Shown: positions 53,416 to 62,500, counted from the stretch's first letter. The stretch: 64,000 bases of DNA from Brevinema_A sp051647535 (GCA_051647535.1 JBOFEA010000018.1:118635-182634), one strand, 5' to 3'. A program made the numbers and translations. The notes: a model not told the origin generated them from the letters alone.

Positions 53416-56400
53416 TTATCTCCCTCCATACGCTATCAATCTCATCTTGTAATTTAATAGTGTGTTTTAAAATAACACAAACATTTTGAAGGTGTCTGAT
53501 ATCGTCAAGAGATAGTGTTGTTTCTTTGCGAGATTTGAGCCACTTTTCAATGACTTGATAGCCACCTATGGTGTAATTATAAGTTTTTTCGTCTATATTT
53601 GTGAGATATTGGGTACCGTTGATATAGAGTTTATTATCGAGATATCTAGGATTATCTACGATATTATCACCATCTATTGGATAGCCGATATCATGATCGG
53701 GAATCATTTTCATCAAGTGGAGATTGATAAGTTCCTGTCCTAGTCTCTCAAGCTCATCAAATTTATCTTTATCGGTGATAAAGGGTACTCGTGGATAGTC
53801 GTAAGAGAGATCTTCAGCATACTTGGAACGATAGCTAGGAGCATAAAGTATAGCATAGATATAGGCGAGTATTTGTTCAGGTGTTTTGTGTGATAGGATG
53901 GGATGATTTTTTATTATTTCGTTAAACGCTTTCGTAAAGTTTGGAGTCTTGGTCTCGGAAAATCCTAATCCCTCAGTATCTGACTCTGTATAGAGATAGA
54001 GAGGGGCTATGTAGTCTTGTCCACTATTCACATGAATATCGATTAGCATATTTACAACAGATACATGTTGAAATGTTTTTTCTACAAAACTTCTTGTAAA
54101 CACCAAGCCCATATTATCTCTATCGATGAGGTGTTTCATCGTACCGTAACGGTCATCCCCACGTACAATAATTTTATTAATATGTGGTGGATAATATGTG
54201 TACATAAAATCAAAAGGTCTATAATGGACTTGTTGTATATTTTGATAATCTTTATCTATGAAATATTGCTTTTTATTATCTAATTTCCAATCGTCTGTTT
54301 CTGTTGTATTATACTTTGATAAAATATAATCATTCGATTTACTTTGCATTTCATCAAGCATAGTTTGAACTGATTCTTTAGTAAAGTGAGATCGTACAAG
54401 TAAATTATCTTTACGAAATTTAATACCACTTTTAACTATTTCAAAAATATCCTGTAATCCGATAAACTCTTCCCAGTATTGAGTATCTGCCGTCTTAGGC
54501 ACAAACCAGTGCCACTTCTTATTTTCTTCTAGTTTAATCCATTTTTTGTCTTGAGTATCTTGCTTCCAGCTTAGTTCATTAAGATGAGCTTTTTTCTCTT
54601 TTTGAGTACCGTAAATCTCTTGATAATAGACACCTTTATTGGGATTGTCCTTAATCCCCGTCTTTACAAAAGTCGCTATACAGACACCAACATTCTTAAT
54701 ATCAAAAACATTAAAATCCTGTGAGCCGTTTACAGGATTGACTTCGCCTTTATTGATATTTCCATGCAAATCATAAATATAAATCTCATCAAAAGTTTTC
54801 ATCAATTCTTCTCGCATAACTTTATGCGAAATCCCATTGATAAAATTATTGTTCACAATAATAGTCATAATTCCTTTGTCTACATTCTCTAATTTCCAGT
54901 GAGCAAATCGAATAAATTTAATTTCATCATAAGTGAGTTTACCTTTTTCCGTCCCACTAAGTCCTGTTTGATAAGTTCCCACCAAATCCGTAATCCATTT
55001 TTTAGAATTCATCGGAGATGTTGAACTATTATAAGGAGGATTCCCCATAATCACTAAAATGGGACTTTCGTTTTTAATCTTATATGCCATATCGGCTTCG
55101 TGATTTAAATTCGGAAACATAGGAACGTGAGAAGTTTCACTATTATCCAACGTATTCGTCAAATACAATCGCAATCTCTCGTTTTTTTGATACTCATAAT
55201 CACAAGCATTCAAATACTCATGAATCCTAAAGTGTGCCAAAACATAAGGCACGACTAAAAACTCAAAACCATAGAGCTGTTTCAAAATAAATTCTGATAC
55301 TTGTCCTTTCCATAGTCCTTGATTGTTGGATTTGGCTAGATTGGTATAGATATATTCTATCGCTCCCAGTAAAAAAGTCCCCGTACCCGTAGCAAAATCC
55401 AATATATGCACGTCTTTATTTTGCAAACCATTTGATAAAGATAATCTGTCTTTCAATAATTCATCCAATGAACGAATCATATAACGGACAACTTCCAACG
55501 GTGTATAAAATACCCCTCGAGCATTACGAACATCGGGGTCAAATTCTTTTAAGAAATTTTCATACATATAAATAAACGGATCTTGTACATCATGACTGTC
55601 TTTGTAGGATAATTCTTTATGAAACATCTCTTCATCATAAGCATTAATACTATCTACGATACTCTCTATCGTATAAAGCATAATAGAATGACAACGATTC
55701 GGATCAAACACATTAAGGAGCTCTTTGAATATAGGGATATAATTAGGCATTTTTTTGAATGTATCAAGGGTCACACTTTTCCTTTCTGTCAATCGATAAA
55801 ATAACAACGAAAACGTAATAAGCTGTGAAAAAGCACCACTAAAATCACTATCATCTAGATCTTTAAAGATAGTATTATTAAAAAGCTCTTGAATTTCTTG
55901 CTTAAAATAGGAAGTACTATCTTTACACTCGTTTAATATTTGTTCATTTAATATCTTAGTTTGTCGAGCTATTTGTGAAATAAAAGCATTTTGATTTTTG
56001 ATTGCTTGAGGTTTACTTTGTAAGAAGGTATCTAGTAACGCAAAAAACTTAGCTTCAAGCTCATCATTAAGATTGACCTTATCTTGAATATCATCTAACA
56101 AAACACATTTATCAAGAATTTCTATTTTATTATCAATCAAACTCAATAAATAAAATTTGATATAGTCTGTATAAATAAGAATAGGAGCTATGGTTAAGTA
56201 TTTCTTTAATTGCTTATATCCATTTTTAGCACTTTTTTTATTTTGAATTGCCGACGATAAATCTACATCTATATCTTTACATTCAATAAATCCAATCAAT
56301 CTATTGTCTTTAGTTCTTATTGTGAAATCAGGCACACCATCATCGCTTTTATTCTCATGATGTACTTGATAATTATTTCCCACATAATTAGTCAATAAGT

Positions 56401-56482
56401 TTTGTAATGGAGTTCTGTAAGCATGTTCTTTTGCATTGGGATTATATAATTTTTGTATTTCTGAGAGATATTGTTTTAACAT
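53408..56482 (-). CDS. Eco57I-like/type ISP-like restriction-modification enzyme
   Basis: A 1024-residue fused endonuclease and N6-adenine methyltransferase. The N-terminal ~150 residues are a PD-(D/E)xK nuclease: VPDFTIRTKDNRLIGFIECKD near 48-68. A helical connector follows. The methyltransferase has motif I DFATGTGTF near 364 and NPPYN near 479. The C-terminal ~350 residues resemble the specificity domain of type ISP enzymes (RPFDFMYTYYPPHINKIIVRGDDRYG, LYAPSYRSKYAEDLSYDYPRVPF). The helicase of true type ISP enzymes is missing, so type IIG-like action is expected. It is on the minus strand between the glycan locus and ssrA, a common place for acquired genes. Confidence 0.88.
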   Translation of the reverse strand: MLKQYLSEIQKLYNPNAKEHAYRTPLQNLLTNYVGNNYQVHHENKSDDGVPDFTIRTKDNRLIGFIECKDIDVDLSSAIQNKKSAKNGYKQLKKYLTIAPILIYTDYIKFYLLSLIDNKIEILDKCVLLDDIQDKVNLNDELEAKFFALLDTFLQSKPQAIKNQNAFISQIARQTKILNEQILNECKDSTSYFKQEIQELFNNTIFKDLDDSDFSGAFSQLITFSLLFYRLTERKSVTLDTFKKMPNYIPIFKELLNVFDPNRCHSIMLYTIESIVDSINAYDEEMFHKELSYKDSHDVQDPFIYMYENFLKEFDPDVRNARGVFYTPLEVVRYMIRSLDELLKDRLSLSNGLQNKDVHILDFATGTGTFLLGAIEYIYTNLAKSNNQGLWKGQVSEFILKQLYGFEFLVVPYVLAHFRIHEYLNACDYEYQKNERLRLYLTNTLDNSETSHVPMFPNLNHEADMAYKIKNESPILVIMGNPPYNSSTSPMNSKKWITDLVGTYQTGLSGTEKGKLTYDEIKFIRFAHWKLENVDKGIMTIIVNNNFINGISHKVMREELMKTFDEIYIYDLHGNINKGEVNPVNGSQDFNVFDIKNVGVCIATFVKTGIKDNPNKGVYYQEIYGTQKEKKAHLNELSWKQDTQDKKWIKLEENKKWHWFVPKTADTQYWEEFIGLQDIFEIVKSGIKFRKDNLLVRSHFTKESVQTMLDEMQSKSNDYILSKYNTTETDDWKLDNKKQYFIDKDYQNIQQVHYRPFDFMYTYYPPHINKIIVRGDDRYGTMKHLIDRDNMGLVFTRSFVEKTFQHVSVVNMLIDIHVNSGQDYIAPLYLYTESDTEGLGFSETKTPNFTKAFNEIIKNHPILSHKTPEQILAYIYAILYAPSYRSKYAEDLSYDYPRVPFITDKDKFDELERLGQELINLHLMKMIPDHDIGYPIDGDNIVDNPRYLDNKLYINGTQYLTNIDEKTYNYTIGGYQVIEKWLKSRKETTLSLDDIRHLQNVCVILKHTIKLQDEIDSVWREINA

Positions 56483-56949
56483 AATGTACCTATAATAGAA
56501 TATTAGGTATTATACTATGAATAATTTGTTTTGTAAATCTAAAAAACTCTTTCCATGATTACTAATAACTTTTTTCAAAACATAAATATAGAGTCATAAA
56601 AGTCTTTTTTGAATTTTATAAAACCCCTCAAATATAGTCCAAAAACTCCGTTTTGAAGTACATTATTATTTACTATATAATAAGATACACTAAAAATAGT
56701 AATTTTCAAAATTTTTCAAAACATAAATATAGAGTTAAAAAAGTCTAATTTGAGCTTTAATTTATCAATTTTTCTCTAATTTGCAAATAATAATATCCGT
56801 TAGATCTTTGATATAATCCCATTTTCGATTCCTTATCACAGGGTGTGCATAACATCAATTTTGATATGAAAATCAAAAATTCGATGTACAACGGTATACA
56901 CAAATTTAGGTACAATGTATACACACTAGAAAAATCTTAGAAATCGAAA
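56483..56949. other. Gene-free stretch with direct repeats between the restriction gene and ssrA
   Basis: It holds a 24-bp perfect direct repeat (56571-56594 and 56712-56735, TTTTTCAAAACATAAATATA plus GAGT). Two GTATACACA repeats (56894-56902, 56917-56925) are 23 bases apart, next to an imperfect inverted repeat around 56854-56887. No ORF is convincing. The repeats next to a tmRNA 3' end suggest an integration scar or regulatory array. Confidence 0.55.
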
Positions 56950-56986
56950 AACGGTTAAACATAGCATTATACTATATTTAACCGTT
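56950..56986 (-). terminator. Terminator of ssrA
   Basis: A 15-bp arm pair (56950-56964 and 56972-56986, one mismatch) followed on the minus strand by a T run, 20 bases past the tmRNA 3' end. Confidence 0.82.
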
Positions 56987-57006
56987 GTAATCACCCAAAT
57001 GGGTAT

Positions 57007-57350
57007 TGGAGGTGGCGGGAATCGAACCCGCGTCCCGAAAGTTTTGGCATATACCTTATCCACAAGCTTGGTTATTTTTTAAATCTTAAGTAAGGATTGG
57101 AAAAAAAACAAACCTACTCTTACTGCAAGTGTTAATTTAAGAACAATATACCACTAATATTGTACCGATGTCTCTAAGTTATAATCAAAATACTTTCTCA
57201 GAGACCAAAAGAAAGTATTTCGATACGTGCTAATTAAGCAGCGTAAGCAAAGTTTTCGTTTGCAACTATAAGTTTGAGCCGTTTAAGGATATGCTCAGAC
57301 CCGCTTGAAGTATATACCGAAAAATCTCCCGATCGAAGCCGAACACCCCC
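57007..57350 (-). ncRNA. ssrA: Transfer-messenger RNA (tmRNA)
   Basis: The tRNA-like ends pair GGGGGTG (5') with CACCTCC (3', one G-T pair), followed by discriminator A; CCA is not encoded. The 5' part has the conserved GTTCGGCTTCGA, and the 3' T-arm is CGGGTTCGATTCCCG. The tag reading frame is near 57238-57267: GCA AAC GAA AAC TTT GCT TAC GCT GCT then TAA. This gives ANENFAYAA, ending in the AA expected for ClpXP-type proteolysis signals. With SmpB it rescues stalled ribosomes. The 5' end lies only 16 bases past the dehydrogenase stop codon and no clear promoter separates them. Confidence 0.95.
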
Positions 57351-57366
57351 GTTTGGATTTAAATTT

Positions 57367-58323
57367 TTAAGAGTTTTTTCTTACACAGTACTTTTTAAGA
57401 GTTGCAAACGATTTATCTAATTTTGCTTTTTCAGAATCTGAAAGAGGAATTTCTATTACTTCTAAAACACCATCTTGCCCCAACACAGCAGGAACACTTG
57501 CAACAATATCTTTTTGTCCGTATTCTCCGTTTAAGTATACGGAAACGGGAAGAACAAATTTTTCATCTTGGAATACAGCTTTCATAATACGAACCGCTGC
57601 CGATCCAATACCATAAGCGGTATTTCCTTTTCTGTCAACAATATCCCATGCCATTTTGAGAATAGTTTTTTGAATTTCTTCTAATGAGTGTTTTGCATAA
57701 ATTTCAGGTTTTTCTTCTCTCAAAGAGAGGTAAGGTTTTCCACCGATTGTAATACTACTCCAAATAATAGCTTGAGAATCACCGTGTTCTCCTAAGGAAT
57801 AACCGGTGACGGATCTTATATCAATGTTGTTCTTGGACATAGAAGCAATAACTTGTCTGAGACGTGCGGAATCTAATGATGTTCCTGTACCAATAACTTT
57901 TTGCGGAGGTAGTCCGGATTCATCTAATGCATGGAATGTCATAATATCCACAGGATTTGTTTGAATCAAAAAGATTCCATTAAATCCGTTATCCATTGCT
58001 TCACGAACAATAGATCTGACAATTTTTGAACTGAACTCCAGTTCAGCTAATCTGTCTCCACCTGATGGAGGAGCCGCACTGGCAGCAATACAAATAATAT
58101 TCACGTCGCTTACATCTGCCATAGTCGCTAAGCGGACTTTGGTTCTGGTAGAAAAATAAGGCATAGCGTTTTCTAAATCTAACGCTTCTCCTTCTGTTTT
58201 AAAAACATTTCGGTCGATAAGTAGCAACTCATCTGCAATACCTTGTTGAACAATTGTAATAGCTGTTCCTAGTCCAACATTTCCAACTCCAATTACAGCA
58301 ACTTTTCTAGACATGTTATTCAT
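57367..58323 (-). CDS. L-2-hydroxyacid dehydrogenase of the LDH/MDH family (HicDH-like)
   Basis: The 318-residue enzyme has the NAD site KVAVIGVGNVGLGTA near residue 7, NPVDIMTF near 125, GTGTSLDSARLRQ near 148 and the catalytic GYSLGEHGDSQ near 180. The substrate loop reads AAPPSGGDRLAELEFSS, lacking the Gln (lactate) or Arg (malate) seen in LDH or MDH. It is closer to the PTGDRFAELKF loop of L-2-hydroxyisocaproate dehydrogenase of lactobacilli. It therefore probably reduces branched or larger 2-keto acids, though lactate activity is possible. The gene starts with GGAG nine bases upstream and runs directly into ssrA. Confidence 0.85.
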   Translation of the reverse strand: MNNMSRKVAVIGVGNVGLGTAITIVQQGIADELLLIDRNVFKTEGEALDLENAMPYFSTRTKVRLATMADVSDVNIICIAASAAPPSGGDRLAELEFSSKIVRSIVREAMDNGFNGIFLIQTNPVDIMTFHALDESGLPPQKVIGTGTSLDSARLRQVIASMSKNNIDIRSVTGYSLGEHGDSQAIIWSSITIGGKPYLSLREEKPEIYAKHSLEEIQKTILKMAWDIVDRKGNTAYGIGSAAVRIMKAVFQDEKFVLPVSVYLNGEYGQKDIVASVPAVLGQDGVLEVIEIPLSDSEKAKLDKSFATLKKYCVRKNS

Positions 58324-58400
58324 GATAATAAACTCTCCTGAAGATGTATTAATGTATTATTTTATTTTTATATTCATATAGTATAGCAGTATTAACAAAA

Positions 58401-58449
58401 ATTTCAATATATTTTTCAATATATTTTTTAATATATTCAAAAATATATT
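58401..58449. repeat. About four 12-bp A+T-rich tandem repeats
   Basis: Four imperfect units of the form TTTTCAATATAT lie between the divergent dehydrogenase and exported-protein genes. They may be part of a promoter region or phase-variable. Confidence 0.55.
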
Positions 58450-58516
58450 CTTTGTATGTAATCTTAATAGTTTTTCTAAAATTCCGATATTTAAAAAGTA
58501 TTAATTTGAGGTATAT

Positions 58517-59437
58517 ATGATAAAAATTTTACTTTGGTGCTTCTTATTGTTTGTTCAAACTCAAACTTTTACTGTTGACAACTCGCTCTCAGTCAAAATT
58601 TATTTTCTCAAACAAAACTATACACCCAGTGAACCAATACAAATTTACTTTACTATTGTTAATGAGTCAAATCAAAATATTGAATTTACTCTTTCTGATG
58701 TTATTTACCAATCGTTCATGTTTGAATTGCGTACATCAAGAAATGAATTAATAGCTCTCAATCCGGTTATTCAATCCGAAACAGAAACAGTATTCGGAAA
58801 TCCTTCTTTGTATCGTACGATAAATTTGGCACCTGGAGAATCGTTATTTAGAAAATTTAATTTAAGAGAACTGTATACAATTAATGAGCAGCAAGGATAT
58901 TATGTGAAAGCCTTGTTTTATCCGTATCCGGATAATAGAACAAATGTTCTTGTATCTGATCTCGTTATGTTTTTTCAAACCCCGGATCTGATGGTTCAAA
59001 ATAAAATTAATAGTAACAATATTCAACAAACCCACATGGTTGCTGTACGAAATACTTCACTTCCTAATGAAGTGGTTGCTAATCTTTTTGAATCGCAAAT
59101 GAAAAAAGATTGGTCTGCATTTCTTCTTAATATTGATGAATCTCAATTAATATACAGTTTCAATAATTATGCAAATCAATTTGATCAAGCAAAAACAAGC
59201 AGTGCTAAAACAGAAGTCTTAAAGACGTTTCAACGTTTTCTTACTGAACACTGGAATAATTCAATAATTAGCTATACTATTTTAGATACTGTAATTAAAG
59301 GTGATAAAGCTGTAGTAAATGCAGAAGCGACGGAAAATTTTAAATTTTTCCATAGAAAATTCCGTTACCAATTTTCTTTATACCGAAATGGTAAAGGTAT
59401 ATGGTATATTTCAGATTATACTATTTTAGTTCTATAA
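58517..59437 (+). CDS. Exported protein of unknown function, 306 residues
   Basis: A signal peptide (residues 1-18, MIKILLWCFLLFVQTQTF) leads into a beta-rich domain (residues ~20-150). Segments such as LKQNYTPSEPIQIYFTIVNESNQNIEFTL and INLAPGESLFRKFNLREL are the pattern of BsuPI-like or other immunoglobulin-fold domains. The C-terminal ~110 residues include FESQMKKDWSAFLLNIDESQLI and a strand-rich end, resembling NTF2-like domains of lipoproteins. GAGG lies before the ATG. No name can be given. It is probably periplasmic and is transcribed alone. Confidence 0.7.
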   Translation: MIKILLWCFLLFVQTQTFTVDNSLSVKIYFLKQNYTPSEPIQIYFTIVNESNQNIEFTLSDVIYQSFMFELRTSRNELIALNPVIQSETETVFGNPSLYRTINLAPGESLFRKFNLRELYTINEQQGYYVKALFYPYPDNRTNVLVSDLVMFFQTPDLMVQNKINSNNIQQTHMVAVRNTSLPNEVVANLFESQMKKDWSAFLLNIDESQLIYSFNNYANQFDQAKTSSAKTEVLKTFQRFLTEHWNNSIISYTILDTVIKGDKAVVNAEATENFKFFHRKFRYQFSLYRNGKGIWYISDYTILVL

Positions 59438-59476
59438 TGTTTCGTTCTAAGAATATAAAATAAAATGTGAAATATA

Positions 59477-59505
59477 TTGACAATTCTTTTAAAATACTAT
59501 ATAAT
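59477..59505 (+). promoter_or_regulatory. Sigma-70 promoter of tRNA-Ser
   Basis: TTGACA (59477-59482), 17 bases, TATAAT (59500-59505), 19 bases before the tRNA. Confidence 0.88.
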
Positions 59506-59524
59506 ATTTCCTATAAGAAAATAA

Positions 59525-59609
59525 GGAGAGATGGCCGAGTGGTCGAAGGCGCACGCCTGGAACGCGTGTAAACGGCAACGTTTCGAGGGTTCGAATCCCT
59601 CTCTCTCCG
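59525..59609 (+). tRNA. tRNA-Ser (GGA)
   Basis: An 85-base class II tRNA. The acceptor pairs GGAGAGA with TCTCTCC, the anticodon loop is CTGGAAC (GGA), there is a long variable arm and the T-loop is TTCGAAT. CCA is not encoded. Confidence 0.95.
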
Positions 59610-59630
59610 ATGGACAGTCGTCCATTTCTA

Positions 59631-59659
59631 AAACCACCGTAGAAATATGGTGGTTTTTT
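59631..59659 (+). terminator. Terminator of tRNA-Ser
   Basis: An 8-bp perfect stem (59631-59638 and 59649-59656) followed by T residues. Confidence 0.8.
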
Positions 59660-59826
59660 GTTTTCACACCGCGGTACACGGGAGATGGAGCTTACATTTA
59701 TTTATACAATGAACTTCTGAGAACCTATTTTTGAGAAAATATTGCTCCGACGGCAGGTCGTTCTCAAAAGGGAAAAAGTTAGGTTCGTTGGATGGTAAAT
59801 TCTATTAAACTTATCATCAATGTATA

Positions 59827-59858
59827 GAAAACAGCTACAATTTTTTGTAGCTGTTTTC
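59827..59858 (-). terminator. Terminator of the serine recombinase unit
   Basis: A 14-bp perfect stem (59827-59840 and 59845-59858, loop TTTT), 22 bases past the recombinase stop. Between tRNA-Ser and this hairpin there is also a TGAGAAC/GTTCTCA inverted repeat (59718-59724 and 59760-59766). Confidence 0.75.
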
Positions 59859-59879
59859 TTGGGGTTTTCTAGATGTTTC

Positions 59880-61643
59880 TTAAGTATTTCCTATCCCTAA
59901 TTGTCTTTCTTGTTCTGACCAATTATGAGATTTGATATTAAATAACAATTTATTCGTCCAATGTGTTTTCTGTTGCCCAGTTAATATCATCTTCTGAATT
60001 TTAGGTGATAAGAATCTAAGTCGCAAGACATTTTCTACATATCTTGGAGTTGTATACCCTAATCGTCTAGATAATTCGCTAGCATAAATCTCATCTTTTA
60101 ATAAAATTTCATGCCATTCCCAAGACGATTTTAAAGCTTTAATCATGCCGTTATCTTGTATTGTATCTTGATTCCCAACAATTAAGGTCTTGCCTTGATT
60201 TACTCTTTTAAGTTCGCAAGGTAGAATAATGATTTCATATTCGTTATCTGTTATTTTTTTAATTTCATAATTGGTAATTTCTTGTTTGGTAATACCACAA
60301 GGGTACTTTGTGATTAAATTAAAAATATCCTCTAGTGAATTGGGATTAAGGTAGTAAATAATGTTGATATGAGAGATTATAACCTTGTGAATAATTGCCC
60401 TTACGATAAAATGTGTTTCCTTATTCTGCAAGCTCCAATATTCTAAATAGTTTTCAAGATTGGATTTATATAACTCATATTGTTCGATATTGTAATTTTC
60501 TAGTTTTAACATCTCTGCAATCTTCGATTTTACAAGTTGGAGTGAATGCTCTTCTAATTCATTCGCCGGTACTTGAGGAAGTGATCCTGATAATTCTTTT
60601 TGTTTTCTGAGGTAGGCTTGGCTGATGTAATAGCGGTATCTCTTGCACTTCTTTACTGCGTGAGACGGCGACATTATGAAATCATTGTCATCGTATAATT
60701 TACTTACCAGTAATGAAGGCTGTTCTGCTTTGTATCTTCGATTGTGAGAATTACAGTTATTAGCAAGTAATTCCTGTACTTTATTAAATATCTCAAAATC
60801 AATAATCGGCTCGTGAATACCGTCGTATACTTGTTTTTTGTGTTCTATTTTACCGATATAAATTTTCCGTTTTAAAATATCGTACAAATTCCCTGCTGTA
60901 AAAGCTTTGTTATTTCTCGTTAGTATTCCTTCATCTTCCAGTCTATACATGAGTGATTGAACGCTCTTAAGCTCTAAATATAATCCGAAGATTCTTTTGA
61001 GTTTGATTGATTCCTCTTCATGAGGGACTAATTTTTTGGAGACACGATGTCGGAATGCCGAGCTGACATGGATGTCAGTAGCGAGGCTAGAACCACTCAG
61101 TAACTCAGGATTTGTAGGAATAGCTTTATATCCAAAGCTTATTTGCCCTCCACTTCACCATAAGCCTTTTTTTGCCGTTGCTAGTTGCTTGTCTCTTATC
61201 CTTTCTCCTGTCACTTCTCTTTCAAATTGAGCAAATGATAATAGCATATTCAAAGTCAATCTTCCCATACTTGTTGATGTGTTAAACTGTTGTGTGATAG
61301 AAACAAACGACGTTTGGTGTTTATCAAAAACTTCCACAAGTTTTGAAAAATCGTGCAAACTCCTTGTTAAACGATCGATCTTATACACTACAATCATATC
61401 CACCAAACCGTCTTTAATGTCCTGCACAAGTTCCTTCAAAGCAGGTCTCTCCAAAGTACCACCGCTAATCCCACCGTCATTATATTTTTTCTCCACTAAG
61501 ATCCAGCCTTCGTGTTTTTGCGATTTGATATACGATTCACAAGCCTCTCTCTGTGCATCCAAGGAATTAAAATCCAGTTCTAATCCCTCTTCAGAAGATT
61601 TCCTTGTGTAGAGGGCTGACTTAATAGTCTTCTTCTCTGTCAT
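59880..61643 (-). pseudogene. Large serine recombinase interrupted by one in-frame TGA
   Basis: From 61643 the frame has a resolvase catalytic domain: ALYTRKSSEEGLELDFNSLDAQREACESYI with the catalytic Ser near 15, YKIDRLTRSLHDF and FAQFEREVTGERIRDK. After GLW a TGA at 61155-61157 stops it. The same frame then continues without other stops through GGQISFGYKA, KKLVPHEEESIKLKRIFGLYLEL and RLEDEGIL to 59880, giving the Recombinase and zinc-ribbon/coiled-coil regions. TGA is a normal stop here (tsaD, the SDR gene), so the enzyme is cut to 162 residues unless the codon is read through. About 25 extra residues after YKAI come from a G+C-richer, palindrome-containing insertion (61045-61115). GAGGA lies before the start. 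Confidence 0.85.
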
Positions 61644-61666
61644 TATATTCCTCTAACAACTGCAGA

Positions 61667-61783
61667 TTAAATAGTAGCGTGCTTTTTAGGTACCACTCTC
61701 CTCGGCTCATAGCCCTGACGCGATGCTTCTCTTTTGAACAAATTGATTAAATATTTTGAGTCGTCACTGTATTCTTTATCCAT
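61667..61783 (-). CDS. Small conserved-looking protein, 38 residues
   Basis: The ATG lies within the stop region of the upstream 86-residue gene, giving a short overlap. The stop is 23 bases before the recombinase start. The product is polar and ends Lys-Lys-His-Ala-Thr-Ile. No function is recognised; tight packing in a phage-like operon supports it. Confidence 0.5.
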   Translation of the reverse strand: MDKEYSDDSKYLINLFKREASRQGYEPRRVVPKKHATI

Positions 61784-62036
61784 TATCATTTTCTTCCATA
61801 TAATTTAACAAGGTTGCGACGAGATGATTATAATCCTTACTTCTTGCTTCATCCAATACTTTTTGTATCCATTCTTTACTAAAACCTTGCTCTCTCGCTA
61901 GTTTTTGAAAATATTCGTCGGATCTCTGACCTCCTGTCAGATCCGACATCTTCGCCATCCTTGGCTTGACCATTAGCATAAATGCATTTCCGTCGATTCC
62001 ATTAAATGATCCTTTTATTTTTCTTTCTTCTTGCAT
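61776..62036 (-). CDS. Hypothetical phage-type protein, 86 residues
   Basis: A small soluble protein (KGSFNGIDGNAFMLMVKPRMAKMSD near the start, then a helical half FSKEWIQKVLDEARSKDYNHLVATLLNYMEEN). No family is recognised with confidence. It lies between the DUF2924-like gene and the recombinase in one minus-strand run. The overlap with the 38-residue gene suggests coupled translation. Confidence 0.6.
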   Translation of the reverse strand: MQEERKIKGSFNGIDGNAFMLMVKPRMAKMSDLTGGQRSDEYFQKLAREQGFSKEWIQKVLDEARSKDYNHLVATLLNYMEENDNG

Positions 62037-62067
62037 AATCTTACTCCTAGCATCACGATGATGCGTA

Positions 62068-62102
62068 CCCTTTGTTGCACAGGACGTGCATAAAACAAAG
62101 GG
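62068..62102. other. Nested hairpin in a phage-type intergenic space
   Basis: A 9-bp outer stem (62068-62076 and 62094-62102) encloses GCAC-AGGAC-GTGC. A second small hairpin (GCATCA-CGA-TGATGC) lies just before it. There is no T run on either side, so termination is not the obvious role. Confidence 0.6.
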
Positions 62103-62125
62103 CTACCTCAATATTCTAACTCTGC

Positions 62126-62500
62126 TCATTTTATTCGCTGAGTAAAACTCACTGGACACTTTGTTCCCGTGACTCTAAAGAATAGTTTACCATTCCAATT
62201 CGTTCCTGTGATTTCCCTTGCTATCTTTGATAGACTTTTATACTTGGTTCCTTCATAGAAAAAGTCCTCATCAATGATGGAGACTTCATGTTTTTGACCT
62301 TGGTATTCTCTGACAAGTTTCGTGCCGGATTTTACTGCATGAATAGTTGAATTACCTTTTAGTAAAGAGATTAACTCTTTAAGCTCATGATTGTTTACTT
62401 GCTCATGCCACGTTATATACTTTTCTAGCAATACTTTAGATATATTCAACGGAGCTTTCTTCTTCGTTAGTTTTTCATATTTTTGTCTTAATTTATCCAT
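62126..62500 (-). CDS. DUF2924-like phage protein
   Basis: The C-terminal half (GTKLVREYQGQKHEVSIIDEDFFYEGTKYKSLSKIAREITGTNWNGKLFF) fits the DUF2924 pattern, a domain commonly found next to serine recombinases in phages and islands. The start is set at 62500 by GAGGA five bases upstream; the open frame extends four codons further. The protein is 124 residues. Its function is unknown. It overlaps the end of the upstream KilA-N-like gene. Confidence 0.7.
   Translation of the reverse strand: MDKLRQKYEKLTKKKAPLNISKVLLEKYITWHEQVNNHELKELISLLKGNSTIHAVKSGTKLVREYQGQKHEVSIIDEDFFYEGTKYKSLSKIAREITGTNWNGKLFFRVTGTKCPVSFTQRIK

Noticed and set aside
59531..59734. Open frame running through tRNA-Ser
   Set aside because: It is translated tRNA and terminator sequence; the antisense frame at 59497-59679 is the same artefact.
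61155..61157. Reassignment of TGA to Trp
   Set aside because: TGA ends tsaD, the SDR gene and the 26503 gene in tight ATGA overlaps, so it is a stop codon here.
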